Of a DNA stretch of 64,000 nt, positions 1 through 8,158 are shown in pieces; positions within the stretch are counted from its first letter, which is position 1; each line of letters begins with the position of its first letter. The stretch comes from Pseudogemmobacter lacusdianii (lineage in GTDB: Bacteria; Pseudomonadota; Alphaproteobacteria; Rhodobacterales; Rhodobacteraceae). Under the pieces are notes generated by a model. The model did not search any database, had not been told where the DNA came from, and saw only the letters and a list, made by a program, of their open reading frames with translations. The position numbers were made by a program, and so were the translations under genes. The DNA lies in contig NZ_JAVDBT010000016.1 in assembly GCF_030848395.1 (NCBI RefSeq), forward strand, positions 29,250 to 93,249, given 5' to 3'.

Positions 1-248
1 GGCGTCCCGTTCGAGATCGAGCGGTGTTTATGGGCGTATAGCCCGGTCAGCAAACCCGCGCGCGCCGGTCCGCAAGGATAGGCTTGGGTGTAATGGCTGC
101 GGAAACTGGTCGCCTCACGCGCAAGGGCGCTGAGGTTTGGCGTGGGGATGAAGCTGCCCGGCACGCCGGGGGCCAGATCACCGCGCCATTGATCGACGGT
201 GATGAAGACCACATCGGGGCGGCGCGGGGCGTCAAGCGGCAAAGACAT
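1..248 (-). CDS. Sulfatase-family phosphonate monoester hydrolase, N-terminal part (runs off the window)
   Basis: Only the first 82 codons are present; the gene continues beyond base 1. The translation begins MSLPLDAPRRPD and shows the alkaline phosphatase/sulfatase core start (VFITVDQWRGD, residues 14-24) with the metal-binding Asp19. It then has the formylglycine motif C59-G-P-A-R63, in which the Cys is normally matured to formylglycine as the nucleophile. The local sequence resembles phosphonate monoester hydrolase/phosphodiesterase of rhizobia more than arylsulfatases. The start overlaps the end of the ABC ATPase gene by 17 bp, so it is the last visible cistron of the phosphonate operon. 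A role in releasing free phosphonates from esters is inferred from that context; a generic arylsulfatase cannot be excluded. Confidence 0.75.
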   Translation of the reverse strand, partial: MSLPLDAPRRPDVVFITVDQWRGDLAPGVPGSFIPTPNLSALAREATSFRSHYTQAYPCGPARAGLLTGLYAHKHRSISNGT

Positions 249-1269
249 CGGCGCTCTCCTGATCAAAGGTGACATGCAAAGATTGACCGGGCTCAACCCC
301 GCGCAGGCCCTCACTTGGGGCGTCAAGCTTCAAGGTTTGCGACAGGCCATCAGCATGGCAAGTCAGATAAAGCCGGGTGATCGGACCCTGGAAGAGCTTG
401 GCCTCGACCGTCACGGCTAGGCCCTGCCCTGCCGGAACGATCCGCAGCGCCTCGGCGCGGACCCAGACCTGATGCGCGGCGCTATTGGCCGCGGCCTGCC
501 GGAAAAAGCCGCCAATCCGCAGCTCGCCGCCCTGAGGCGATACGTCAAAGCGGTTGCGGGTGCCGATGAAGCTGGCCGTGTAGCCCGAGGCAGGCATCTC
601 ATAAAGCGCTTCGGGGCGCGAGGCTTGCTCGACGCGGCCTTCATGCATGATCACCACGCGGTCGGCGATGGCCATAGCCTCGGCCTGATCATGGGTCACC
701 AGAACCGTGGTGGTTCCCACCGTCTTTTGGATGCGAGCAATCTCATCGCGCAGATGGTCGCGCACCTGCGCATCCAGCGCCGAGAGCGGCTCGTCCAACA
801 AAAGCACATCCGGGCGCGGCGCCAAGGCGCGGGCCAAAGCGGTGCGCTGTTGCTGACCACCCGAAAGCTGGTTCGGGTGGTGATCGCCGCGCGGGCCAAG
901 CCCGGTCATCTCCAAAAGCTCGTTCACGCGGGCGGTGATGGCAGAGGCGCTTTCCCCTGCAATCTTCAGCGGAAAGCCGATGTTTTGGCGCACGGTCATA
1001 TTGGGAAACAGGGCATAGCCTTGGAACACCATGCCAATGCGGCGCGCTTGCACCGACAGATCGGTGACATCGCGCGTGCCAAAGTGGATCTGGCCGCTGC
1101 TTGGTTGCTCAAGCCCCGCGATGATCCGCAAAAGCGTGGTCTTACCGCAGCCCGAGGCGCCAAGCAGCGCGATCATCTCGCCTTGGGCGATATCAAGGTC
1201 GATGCCGCTGAGCGCGGGTTTGCCGTTGAAGCTTTTGGTGATGGCACCAAGATGGATGGGCGTACTCAT
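232..1269 (-). CDS. ABC transporter ATP-binding protein, aminoethylphosphonate-type importer
   Basis: This 345-residue protein energises import by hydrolysing ATP on the inner face of the membrane. It has Walker A at residues 37-44 (GASGCGKT), a Q-loop Gln at 83, the signature LSGGQQ at 135-140, Walker B at 155-160 and the H-loop His at 193. A C-terminal TOBE-like part of about 80 residues follows, as in the PotA/FbpC/PhnT class. Its start overlaps the upstream permease stop by 4 bp. The neighbouring phnX, flavin oxidoreductase and phosphonate-ester hydrolase make 2-aminoethylphosphonate or a relative the likely substrate. Spermidine or iron import would be the alternative on sequence class alone. 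Confidence 0.85.
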   Translation of the reverse strand: MSTPIHLGAITKSFNGKPALSGIDLDIAQGEMIALLGASGCGKTTLLRIIAGLEQPSSGQIHFGTRDVTDLSVQARRIGMVFQGYALFPNMTVRQNIGFPLKIAGESASAITARVNELLEMTGLGPRGDHHPNQLSGGQQQRTALARALAPRPDVLLLDEPLSALDAQVRDHLRDEIARIQKTVGTTTVLVTHDQAEAMAIADRVVIMHEGRVEQASRPEALYEMPASGYTASFIGTRNRFDVSPQGGELRIGGFFRQAAANSAAHQVWVRAEALRIVPAGQGLAVTVEAKLFQGPITRLYLTCHADGLSQTLKLDAPSEGLRGVEPGQSLHVTFDQESADVFAA

Positions 1270-2093
1270 GATTTTGCCTTTTTCGGCAGGCTGGCGTTGG
1301 CGGTGCGGCCGTTCAGGCTCACCATCGCAATCGACAGGACAAGCGTAATTGTGAAGTTGATCACCGTCATCACGGCAAGAAGGTTGTAGTCCGCATCCGC
1401 ACCTTTGAGCATGTTGAGCGCGTAAAGCTGCACCGTCTCATAGCGCGAGCCGACCAAGAGCTGGGTCAGGACCAACTCGTTAAACGAGGTGCCAAAGGCC
1501 ATAATGCCCGCCATAGCGATGCCGGGGCCGACATTGGGCAAGATCACCCGGATCAGCGTCGCAAAGGGGCTGGCACCACAGGTGCTTGCGGCCTCGGACA
1601 AGGCGCGGACATTGGCCGCCGCCATCGCATTATCCAGCGCCCAATAGGCAAAGGGGAAAGCCAAGGCGACATGGCCCAGACCCAGCAACCATACCGTGCC
1701 TTGCGCTTGCGGCAGGTAGTCTCCGGTCAGGGTCAAAAGCCCAAGACCGATGATCAAAGTGGGCAAGGCGAAGGGCACCGCCGCCAGCATTTGCAGCGCG
1801 ATACCGATCTTCGGATTGCGCACCCTTTGCCACCAGACCGCCGGCAACAGCAGCGCCAGAGTGACAAAGGAGACCACAACCGCCAGACCAAGGGTGCGCA
1901 GCAAGACGCTGACAAAGCGCTGATCGATGAAGGACTTGGCCCAGTGGCTGAGCGTATAGCCTTCGGGCAGCATCTCGGATCGCCAGACGGTGGCCAAAGA
2001 GTAAAGCAGCGTGGCGGCAACCGGCAGAAGGATATAGGCGGCCACGAAGGCCAGCAGAATCCGGCCGGGCAAGACTGAACTTTTCACAGCCAT
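1266..2093 (-). CDS. ABC transporter permease 2, aminoethylphosphonate-type importer
   Basis: This 275-residue inner-membrane protein has about six hydrophobic segments and the binding-protein-dependent permease EAA loop (residues beginning EAASTCGASP, with the conserved Gly), the site that docks to the ATPase. It belongs to the PotC/PhnV-like class. It overlaps the preceding permease gene by 10 bp and the following ATPase gene by 4 bp, implying translational coupling. Substrate assignment to 2-aminoethylphosphonate or a related phosphonate is inferred from phnX in the same operon. Confidence 0.82.
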   Translation of the reverse strand: MAVKSSVLPGRILLAFVAAYILLPVAATLLYSLATVWRSEMLPEGYTLSHWAKSFIDQRFVSVLLRTLGLAVVVSFVTLALLLPAVWWQRVRNPKIGIALQMLAAVPFALPTLIIGLGLLTLTGDYLPQAQGTVWLLGLGHVALAFPFAYWALDNAMAAANVRALSEAASTCGASPFATLIRVILPNVGPGIAMAGIMAFGTSFNELVLTQLLVGSRYETVQLYALNMLKGADADYNLLAVMTVINFTITLVLSIAMVSLNGRTANASLPKKAKS

Positions 2094-2989
2094 TTCGCCC
2101 CCCGTTTAAGAAGCTGACGGTAAGCCAAAAGGCTGACGATCGCGAAAATCATCAAGATCACCGCCATGACCGGCATCCTCTGGCTGCCAAAGAGCGAGCC
2201 CAGCATATTGCGGCTCATGTCAAGCGTGATCAGCGGATAGGCAGGCATTGAGGAATTCGACAGCGCCAAGGGCAGCGCGTATTGGCCGATGGCCGAGGTA
2301 AAGGTCAGGATCCAACCTGCACCCAGATAGGGCAGCAGCATCGGAAGACCGACATAGCGCCAAAACTCGGGACGCGAGGCGCCACAGCATTGGCAGGCCT
2401 CCCACCAGTCCTGCCGTACCAGCCCCATCGCGGGCAGTGTCAGCAGCACATACATCGGCACGAAACCGTAGCTATAGGCGATGACAAGGCCGACAAAGCC
2501 ACTTGGCACCGGCGGGGTGAAGTCAAACCCCATCGAGCGCAGGCCCAGCGTGATCATGCCGTACGTCCCCAGCGCTGCCATGAAACCAAAGGCCAGACCA
2601 ATGCCGGAGAAATTGTTGGCGACCGTCAGAAGGCCCATATGCAGGGTTCTCCAGCCGCGGGTCATGCGGGTTAGCATCCAGCACAAAGGCCCGCCCACCA
2701 AGGTCGCCACCGTGGCGACAGTGGCGGCCAGCATCACCGTATTGCCAATGGCGCGCCAAGCAGAGGCACTTGCAAGCACGCTTTGCCAGTTATCCAGCGT
2801 AAAGCCGGTGCCCTCGGGCCCGGCAAAGCTTCTGCGCACCATAATCAGGCAGGGCAGGATCAGAAGGGTTGCACTGATGACAATGATCGGCAGCGCCGGA
2901 CCCCAGTCCGACAGCCACCGAACGAACGGATTGCGCCCGGCTATTCGCCGGGACGCAACAGGCGCAGCATCGCCAAGGGCGCGCTGCAT
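2084..2989 (-). CDS. ABC transporter permease 1, aminoethylphosphonate-type importer
   Basis: This 301-residue multi-pass membrane protein starts with a hydrophilic N-terminus of about 30 residues before the first membrane segment. It carries an EAA-type cytoplasmic loop (EACQCCGASRPEFWRY) that would contact the ATPase. It resembles PotB/PhnU-class permeases and pairs with the downstream permease to form a heterodimeric channel. The gene begins 2 bases after the stop of the substrate-binding protein gene. The import function is clear; the phosphonate substrate is inferred from neighbours. Confidence 0.82.
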   Translation of the reverse strand: MQRALGDAAPVASRRIAGRNPFVRWLSDWGPALPIIVISATLLILPCLIMVRRSFAGPEGTGFTLDNWQSVLASASAWRAIGNTVMLAATVATVATLVGGPLCWMLTRMTRGWRTLHMGLLTVANNFSGIGLAFGFMAALGTYGMITLGLRSMGFDFTPPVPSGFVGLVIAYSYGFVPMYVLLTLPAMGLVRQDWWEACQCCGASRPEFWRYVGLPMLLPYLGAGWILTFTSAIGQYALPLALSNSSMPAYPLITLDMSRNMLGSLFGSQRMPVMAVILMIFAIVSLLAYRQLLKRGAKWL

Positions 2990-2991
2990 GA

Positions 2992-4095
2992 TCAGCCGTT
3001 CACAACGTTGTCGACCCAGTATTGGGCGAGCGCGCTGACATCGATGGCCGACCAGTCTTCGACTTGGATGACGTCTTTGTACAGCTCATCCGGCAGCCAG
3101 GAGGTGCGAGCCTCGGCCGGAAGCTCCAGATCGCCAAGCACCCAGCGGATCGGGCGTGCGCCGAATTTTGCGAAGGCGATCTGCGCCTCATCCGAAAGAA
3201 CGAAGTCAAGCATCAGCTTGGCAATGTTCATCTTTTCCAAGTTGTAGCGGTTCACTTGGATGGCCGAAGGCGCGTAGATCGTGCCTTGCGGGATGATGAC
3301 TTCGCAGTTGATGCCCTTTTCTTTCAACGCAGCGGCCTGAGCGATGCAGTTGAAGTCGTATTTGATCTGGATCGGCACTTCGCCGCGTTCCATGGTCAGC
3401 GAGGTCGAAGAACCGCCCGCCATTTGCGGCACAAGTTTGCGCGCGAATTCAGCGCCCGGCGCAAGATCGGTGGCCGAGCCGCCGAAGGCATAGGCCCAAG
3501 CGATGAAGGTTGCCATCTGCGTGCCGCCCATGCCCGAGGCATCAACCGCGCTGATCAGGCCGGTGTATTCGGGCTTCAAGAGGTCTTCCCACGAGCGCGG
3601 CACGTTCTTGACCACGTCGGTGTTGACGATGATCGCCGGAACGCCGGTGAAGGTTGCAACCCAGCCCCCCGTTGCCGACTTCAGGCTTGCGGGCAGTTTG
3701 TCGGCATTCGGCGGCAGGTAGTTCGGCACCACGCCGCGCGCTTCAGCGACCGGCCCGAAGAGAATGCCGATATCGCCCGAGATGCCCACCGGGTTGTTAC
3801 GCTCGGCGTCGAACTTCAGGATCTCTTCCATCGAGGACATGTCGGTGTCGTGATGGGTGTAGGTGAAGTTATAGGTCGCGGCCATGCGCTCCATGACTTC
3901 GCCGTAATTGGCCCAAGTCGCCGGCATACCGTAGGAGGTGTAGACCTCAGCCTCAAGCCGTGCAGCCTCGATATCGACCGGAAGCGCCCAGTCTTCCATC
4001 GTTGCGGCAAAGGAGATGGACGGCAGCAAAGTAGCCGCCGAACCAAGCAAGGAAGCCTGCAGCAAAGCACGGCGCGAGAGGGAGAACGTGGTCAT
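2992..4095 (-). CDS. Periplasmic substrate-binding protein, aminoethylphosphonate-type ABC importer
   Basis: This 367-residue protein captures the substrate in the periplasm. The N-terminus has a twin-arginine-like motif (S7-R8-R9-A-L-L), a hydrophobic stretch and a probable cleavage site near residue 30 (SFA-AT), so export may use Tat. The mature part looks like the iron/spermidine/thiamine-binding class of bacterial extracellular proteins, which includes the 2-aminoethylphosphonate binders PhnS and AepX. It is the first transporter gene of the operon, 62 bp after phnX, and is followed at once by both permeases and the ATPase. The ligand is inferred from phnX; no ligand residue was assigned. 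Confidence 0.82.
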   Translation of the reverse strand: MTTFSLSRRALLQASLLGSAATLLPSISFAATMEDWALPVDIEAARLEAEVYTSYGMPATWANYGEVMERMAATYNFTYTHHDTDMSSMEEILKFDAERNNPVGISGDIGILFGPVAEARGVVPNYLPPNADKLPASLKSATGGWVATFTGVPAIIVNTDVVKNVPRSWEDLLKPEYTGLISAVDASGMGGTQMATFIAWAYAFGGSATDLAPGAEFARKLVPQMAGGSSTSLTMERGEVPIQIKYDFNCIAQAAALKEKGINCEVIIPQGTIYAPSAIQVNRYNLEKMNIAKLMLDFVLSDEAQIAFAKFGARPIRWVLGDLELPAEARTSWLPDELYKDVIQVEDWSAIDVSALAQYWVDNVVNG

Positions 4096-4157
4096 CTTTT
4101 AAGAACCCTTCTGGGAGTTAGTCATCTTGGTAGTAAGCAATCGCCGTAAGGCAGGCG

Positions 4158-4961
4158 TCAGGGACGCTGACCTGCGGCGAGGCGGTCTTCGATCTCGGCC
4201 AGCACGGCGGGAAGATCGTTGATGGTGTCGATCACGAAATGCGCCCCAACCGCGGTGAAGCGTGCGGTGGCGCGGTCGCGGGCGGTCGAGCGCTCCTCTG
4301 CGGAAAGCGCGTCAAGCTCGGCCTCGCTCAGCCCGGTTTCATTGCCCGAAAGCGTCAGGCCAACGGTCCAAGCGCCAGCATTGCGGCCCTCTTCAATGCC
4401 CACCGGGGTGTCATCGACTTTGACGACATGGGCGGCATTGGCGATTTCCAGTTTCAGCATATTGGCAAACATGCCCGCCGCATGGGGGCGACCTGCGCAA
4501 AGCTCGTCCGAGCAGAACAGCAGATCCGTCGCCACACCGCCCTCGGCCGCGACGGGCAGGACGCGGGTCATGATCGAGCGGGTATACCCGGTGGTCGATC
4601 CGATCTTCAGACCCCGCGCGCGCAGATCGGCCAGAACCTTTGCGGCGCCGGGAATGGGCGTCGAATAATGGGCTGCCGTTTCGGTGTTGAGCGGCAGGAA
4701 AACCTCATAAAGCGCGTCGATGGCCGCGTCGTCAGGGGCTTTGCCGTGCTGCGCCTGCCATGCGGCGGCGACGCGCGGCGTGGCGAAGACCGCCGCGATA
4801 TGGTCACGCTTGCCGCGCCCCATCGGCGCGCGGGCCTCATCCAAAGTGATCTCCACGTCAAAGGCGGCAAAGGCCTTTACGAAAGCGCCCATCGGCGCGC
4901 GCGATCCGAAATCGACCAGCGTTCCGGCCCAATCGAAGATAACGGCTTCCAGCTTGTTCAT
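4158..4961 (-). CDS. phnX: Phosphonoacetaldehyde hydrolase (phosphonatase)
   Basis: PhnX cleaves the C-P bond of phosphonoacetaldehyde to acetaldehyde and phosphate in the cytoplasm. This 267-residue protein is a HAD-superfamily enzyme with the nucleophile in D10-W-A-G-T. The phosphonatase-specific cap lysine is present in MGRGKRDH (K51), which forms the Schiff base with the aldehyde. The later HAD motif KVDDTP is also present. Length and motifs match authentic PhnX rather than a generic HAD phosphatase. It overlaps the upstream flavin oxidoreductase gene by 4 bp, so the two steps are translationally coupled. No phnW aminotransferase is in the window. Confidence 0.95.
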   Translation of the reverse strand: MNKLEAVIFDWAGTLVDFGSRAPMGAFVKAFAAFDVEITLDEARAPMGRGKRDHIAAVFATPRVAAAWQAQHGKAPDDAAIDALYEVFLPLNTETAAHYSTPIPGAAKVLADLRARGLKIGSTTGYTRSIMTRVLPVAAEGGVATDLLFCSDELCAGRPHAAGMFANMLKLEIANAAHVVKVDDTPVGIEEGRNAGAWTVGLTLSGNETGLSEAELDALSAEERSTARDRATARFTAVGAHFVIDTINDLPAVLAEIEDRLAAGQRP

Positions 4962-6115
4962 TGCAGATCCTCGGGCAAATGGGTGGAGGTGCCGAAGAGG
5001 TCGGCGATGATTTCTTCACCAAAGGCGAAGCTGGTTGAGGCGCCGGTGCCACCGGTGATCATAGCGACCCGGACATGCGGTTCGGGCCGAGCCATAAGCA
5101 CGCGCCGGTCGCTGGCCGAGGCATAGCTGCCCGTCCAATGGCCAATGATGCGGCGATTGGGTTGGTCGATCACCTCGTCAAAGAGACCCATGATGAGATC
5201 ATCGAAATCGGCGGTGGCAAAAGGTTCGACCGCCGGGCCATAAACATGGCTGTCGCCCACGACGAGCGAGCCATCTGCCGATTGCACGACGATCAGATGC
5301 ACGCCCGCCGCGCGATGGGCGGGGGCCTCGCGCTCAAGCCTTGCGATAAGGCTCTCGGCACGCGGCAATGCTCTAAATCCGTCATAGCGGGCCAAGGAAT
5401 GGTCCGACATCACTGCGCTTTGCAGCTTGGGCATGCCATCCGCGGCCACGCGCAGCATCTGCAGCGTGCATTTTTGCAAAGCCGCCTCGCGGGAGATTTC
5501 TGGGTATAGGGTGGCAAAATCGTCACCCGGGCAGACCACAACCGCGCCGGCCGAGATCTCACCTGCCGAGGTAACGACGCCGCGCGCCGTCACTTCAAGC
5601 ACGGCCGTGCCAAAGCGGAAGTCGACGCCTTGAGACTTCTCAAGCCAAGCGGCGAGCTTCGGGAGCGCCTCGCGGCTTTCCACCCGCAGATCGGGGGCGC
5701 TGAGCAGCACGTCACGCAGACCATCAATGCGCAGGTTCGGGATGCGGCTCAGAGCCTCTTCACGCGTAAGAAGCCGGCATTCAGCCCCCATCTCAGGCAG
5801 CGCAAGATAATCATGCAGCAGCGTGGCCGCTTCTTCGCGATAGGCGGGAAGCATTTGGCCTTCTTGGAGAATCGCGATGCCAGCCTGCGGGGCCACCTCG
5901 GCCCAGACATCGCGCGAGCGCCGCGCGCGCCGCCAATGCGGACCGGCCATTTGCCCCGCGACAGTGACAAAGCCAAAATTGCGCACCGAGGCCCCGTTGG
6001 CCCGAGCGTCGCGCTCAATCACGCAGACAGACTTGCCTGCCCGGACCCCTGCCAGCGCGGTGCCAAGCCCTAGGATGCCGGCACCGACAACGACAAGATC
6101 GTAAAACTTTAACAT
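4958..6115 (-). CDS. FAD-dependent amine oxidoreductase of phosphonate catabolism
   Basis: This 385-residue protein has an N-terminal dinucleotide-binding motif (VVGAGILGLG, residues about 9-18) and the DAO/glycine-oxidase fold layout, with a late GGTGAS motif that closes the FAD site. It matches the phosphonate-associated FAD oxidoreductase family often found beside phnX; members have been reported to oxidise 2-aminoethylphosphonate derivatives such as N-methylated or 1-hydroxy forms to phosphonoacetaldehyde. It is the first gene of the minus-strand operon and overlaps phnX by 4 bp, which supports that role here. Exact substrate is unknown. The start ATG follows a hairpin leader with an AGAAGG ribosome site. 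Confidence 0.85.
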   Translation of the reverse strand: MLKFYDLVVVGAGILGLGTALAGVRAGKSVCVIERDARANGASVRNFGFVTVAGQMAGPHWRRARRSRDVWAEVAPQAGIAILQEGQMLPAYREEAATLLHDYLALPEMGAECRLLTREEALSRIPNLRIDGLRDVLLSAPDLRVESREALPKLAAWLEKSQGVDFRFGTAVLEVTARGVVTSAGEISAGAVVVCPGDDFATLYPEISREAALQKCTLQMLRVAADGMPKLQSAVMSDHSLARYDGFRALPRAESLIARLEREAPAHRAAGVHLIVVQSADGSLVVGDSHVYGPAVEPFATADFDDLIMGLFDEVIDQPNRRIIGHWTGSYASASDRRVLMARPEPHVRVAMITGGTGASTSFAFGEEIIADLFGTSTHLPEDLQ

Positions 6116-6146
6116 GTAGCAGCCCTTCTTCTTGGGGGACTGCTAC
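6116..6146 (-). promoter_or_regulatory. Hairpin leader directly before the phosphonate operon start codon
   Basis: Read on the minus strand, GTAGCAG and CTGCTAC form a perfect 7-bp inverted repeat around a 17-nt loop, and the 3' arm ends one base before the ATG at 6115. CCC and GGG just inside can extend the stem past a bulged T. The AGAAGG ribosome-binding site lies in the loop. It could gate translation or serve as a protein site; which one is not visible. Confidence 0.55.
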
Positions 6147-6418
6147 GGGGCCTCTGAATCAACCATGTGGAGAAAATGTATCAGAAGCATGAAATCGTAA
6201 GGCGACGGCGAGAAACATAAAAACTTCAATCGCCCCTGATGACTTTCTAAGTTAATCAGATACTTGGACTGAGCCCCCCTGCATTTCGCACGCTCCTACG
6301 GATCTCTGACCGCCAAGCTTAGCGAGGGCGGGAGTAGGATCGGCGCGGCAAAGCCCGGCTGCTCCCATCTGCTGGCCTGCCAGGAGGCCTTGCAGGGTGT
6401 AAAACAACCACCCAAGAG

Positions 6419-6445
6419 AAGCACACGCTTAAATATTAAGCACAC
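6419..6445. promoter_or_regulatory. Direct repeat AAGCACAC x2, candidate AraC-type binding site
   Basis: AAGCACAC occurs at 6419-6426 and again at 6438-6445, a 19-bp period (about two helical turns). The palindrome GCTTAAATATTAAGC lies across the spacer and second copy. Same-face direct half-sites are typical of AraC-family activators, and an AraC-family gene starts 115 bp downstream. The assignment is inference. Confidence 0.45.
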
Positions 6446-6560
6446 AACCTAAAGGTTAGGCTGATGACAACTGTTTTACTTGCGCTCGGCTCTCATTGCC
6501 CTAAGTGTTAAGTATCTACTGTTACGCAACTGGTAGTATTGATTATTTTGCCTTCTTGAC

Positions 6561-7568
6561 GTGCCTTCAATGTTCCTTTCTGAGTTTGACACTTCGCGCC
6601 TGCCAAGGCGGTCAAGGCTTAAGGCCTGGCGAGAGGCTGCGACTGCAGTCTGGGACATTTCACAAGCCGATGAGCAAGATTTCAGCGCCAAGGTGAAAGC
6701 CTGGCATGGGCATGAGCTGATCTTCGGCACGATCGAAAGCACCAGCCAAACCACCAATCGGACCGAAGACTGGATCGCTCAAGACGGCTTCGATTATTAC
6801 ATGCTGCAGTTCTACAACCGCGGTTTTCGCCGAATCTTGGACCGATTCGAGGATCGCACGGCCCGCGGCGGCGATCTTGTCACCTTGGACATGACCCAGA
6901 CGGTCAGTACGATGTCGTCAAGTTACCTCAGCAATGATCTGGTCATCCCCCGCCGCAAGCTGGCGCCTTTGCTGGTCTATCCCGATGCGCATGGCGGCCG
7001 GGTGCATGATGCAAGACTGCCGCTCGTGTCGCTTTTGCGCAGCCATCTTGCAGCGCTGACCGAGGCCGCACCAAAGCTCACCGATCTGCAAATGGCCGAT
7101 CTTCAGCCCGCCACAATCGCATTGGTTGCGGCCACGCTAAATGGTGTGGTCAGCGAGGATATCGCCCCCGAGGTTCGCAGCTCCCTTCTCCTGCCCATTC
7201 GCAAATTTGTTGATGCCCATTTGCGATCGCCCGACCTTGGTTTGCCGCATATAGCCGCGCAATTTGGCCTGTCGCGGTCGACCGTCTACCGGATCATGAA
7301 ACCGGTCGGCGGGGTCAGCGCCTTCATTCTTGAGCGGCGGTTGCGCGCCTGCCGTGCTGACCTCAGACGGCCTGAGTTGCGTCACAAGACGATCTCCGAG
7401 ATCATGCTGGGATGGGGGTTTAGCAATCCGCAATCCTTCAGCAGCATGTTCCGCCGCGCCTTTGGCATGTCTCCGCGCGCGTTCCGACAACAAAGTGCAG
7501 TTCAGAAATCTGTGGCTGCCACCGAGATCGACAGCAACTGGAGTCGCTGGATCAAGGAGCTGAGCTGA
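6561..7568 (+). CDS. AraC-family transcriptional regulator, probable regulator of the phosphonate operon
   Basis: This 335-residue protein has an N-terminal AraC-binding-like domain and a C-terminal double helix-turn-helix of about 100 residues. Helix motifs include AAQFGLSRSTVYRIM and the family signature region around IMLGWGFSNPQSFSSMFRRAFG followed by SPRAFR. The listed start is GTG at 6561; an in-frame ATG at 6570 is an equally good choice, and neither has a clear ribosome site. It is transcribed away from the flavin oxidoreductase/phnX operon, so it probably activates that operon in response to a phosphonate or its aldehyde. That link rests on position alone. Confidence 0.85.
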   Translation: MPSMFLSEFDTSRLPRRSRLKAWREAATAVWDISQADEQDFSAKVKAWHGHELIFGTIESTSQTTNRTEDWIAQDGFDYYMLQFYNRGFRRILDRFEDRTARGGDLVTLDMTQTVSTMSSSYLSNDLVIPRRKLAPLLVYPDAHGGRVHDARLPLVSLLRSHLAALTEAAPKLTDLQMADLQPATIALVAATLNGVVSEDIAPEVRSSLLLPIRKFVDAHLRSPDLGLPHIAAQFGLSRSTVYRIMKPVGGVSAFILERRLRACRADLRRPELRHKTISEIMLGWGFSNPQSFSSMFRRAFGMSPRAFRQQSAVQKSVAATEIDSNWSRWIKELS

Positions 7569-8158
7569 GCTCGGCCCCAGAGGCTTTGGCGCCAGAGGAT
7601 GACATGCGTCGCTCGGCTCCGTTGCCGCTTGAAGAGAGGCCCTCAAGCGCCTCACACCGCACCCGTGAGGTCGCCACACCGTCCCATCTGCGACCACGGG
7701 AACGGGCAAATTCCGTGAGGGTTTTGCGGGACAGCCCTGCGTCAAGACGGGACGCAGAATGAAGTCTTGGCGTAAAGCTTGGACCCAGAATGAAGTCCCA
7801 TCACTTAGCACCCCAGCGATCATCGCAAGCGGTTGACACAGCCACAAGGCACATGGGATGCGACTAGCAGTTGTAGAAATTTGCCGATCACAAACCATAT
7901 GACGTATCGAATAGAGTAAGCCTAAGCCCCTATCTGACGATGCCGAATTCTCAATTCTCATCGTCGCGATAACGTCGCCTGTCGCCCCATTCACGGCGGT
8001 CCTGCGACTGAGACATGACCAAACATTGCTAAGCCCGTCTGCTTTCAGGCGCCCATTCCGGCGTCTGGATCGAAGCCTTGCGCCATAATTTTGGCCCTCA
8101 CCAAGGACGCGAGAAAAGCATGCAGGCAAGGCGCGACCTAAGTGAGAGGAAAGAGATC
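7569..8158. other. 590-bp non-coding region upstream of the adhesin gene
   Basis: No gene is supported on either strand. A 12-bp direct repeat CAGAATGAAGTC lies at 7755-7766 and 7786-7797, each inside a longer similar context. An open minus-strand frame crosses the region but has no ribosome site and no recognisable family, and it runs on over the AraC gene. The adhesin promoter should be here; base composition is slightly more AT-rich between 7850 and 7990. Confidence 0.4.

Larger units (their letters stand above)
6116..6560. other. Divergent intergenic region between the phosphonate operon and its AraC-type regulator
   Basis: This 445-bp stretch has no convincing gene. It contains the leader hairpin described separately, an 8-bp direct repeat AAGCACAC at 6419 and 6438, the inverted repeats GCTTAA-ATA-TTAAGC (6427-6441) and CCTAA-AGG-TTAGG (6448-6460), and CCTGC-N10-GCAGG near 6380-6400. 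These presumably hold the two divergent promoters and the regulator's binding sites. No Pho-box match was found. Confidence 0.6.

Noticed and set aside
3022..4149. Open frame opposite the phosphonate binding-protein gene
   Set aside because: It mirrors the real gene's codon positions and has no family resemblance; the minus-strand gene explains the region.
6200..6480. Pho box upstream of the flavin oxidoreductase/phnX operon
   Set aside because: The only half-site-like match (TTGTCAT near 6462) has no second half-site at 11-bp spacing on either side.
7137..8129. Minus-strand open frame across the AraC gene end and the adhesin upstream region
   Set aside because: It overlaps a real regulator gene over about 430 bp, has no ribosome site and no recognisable domain.
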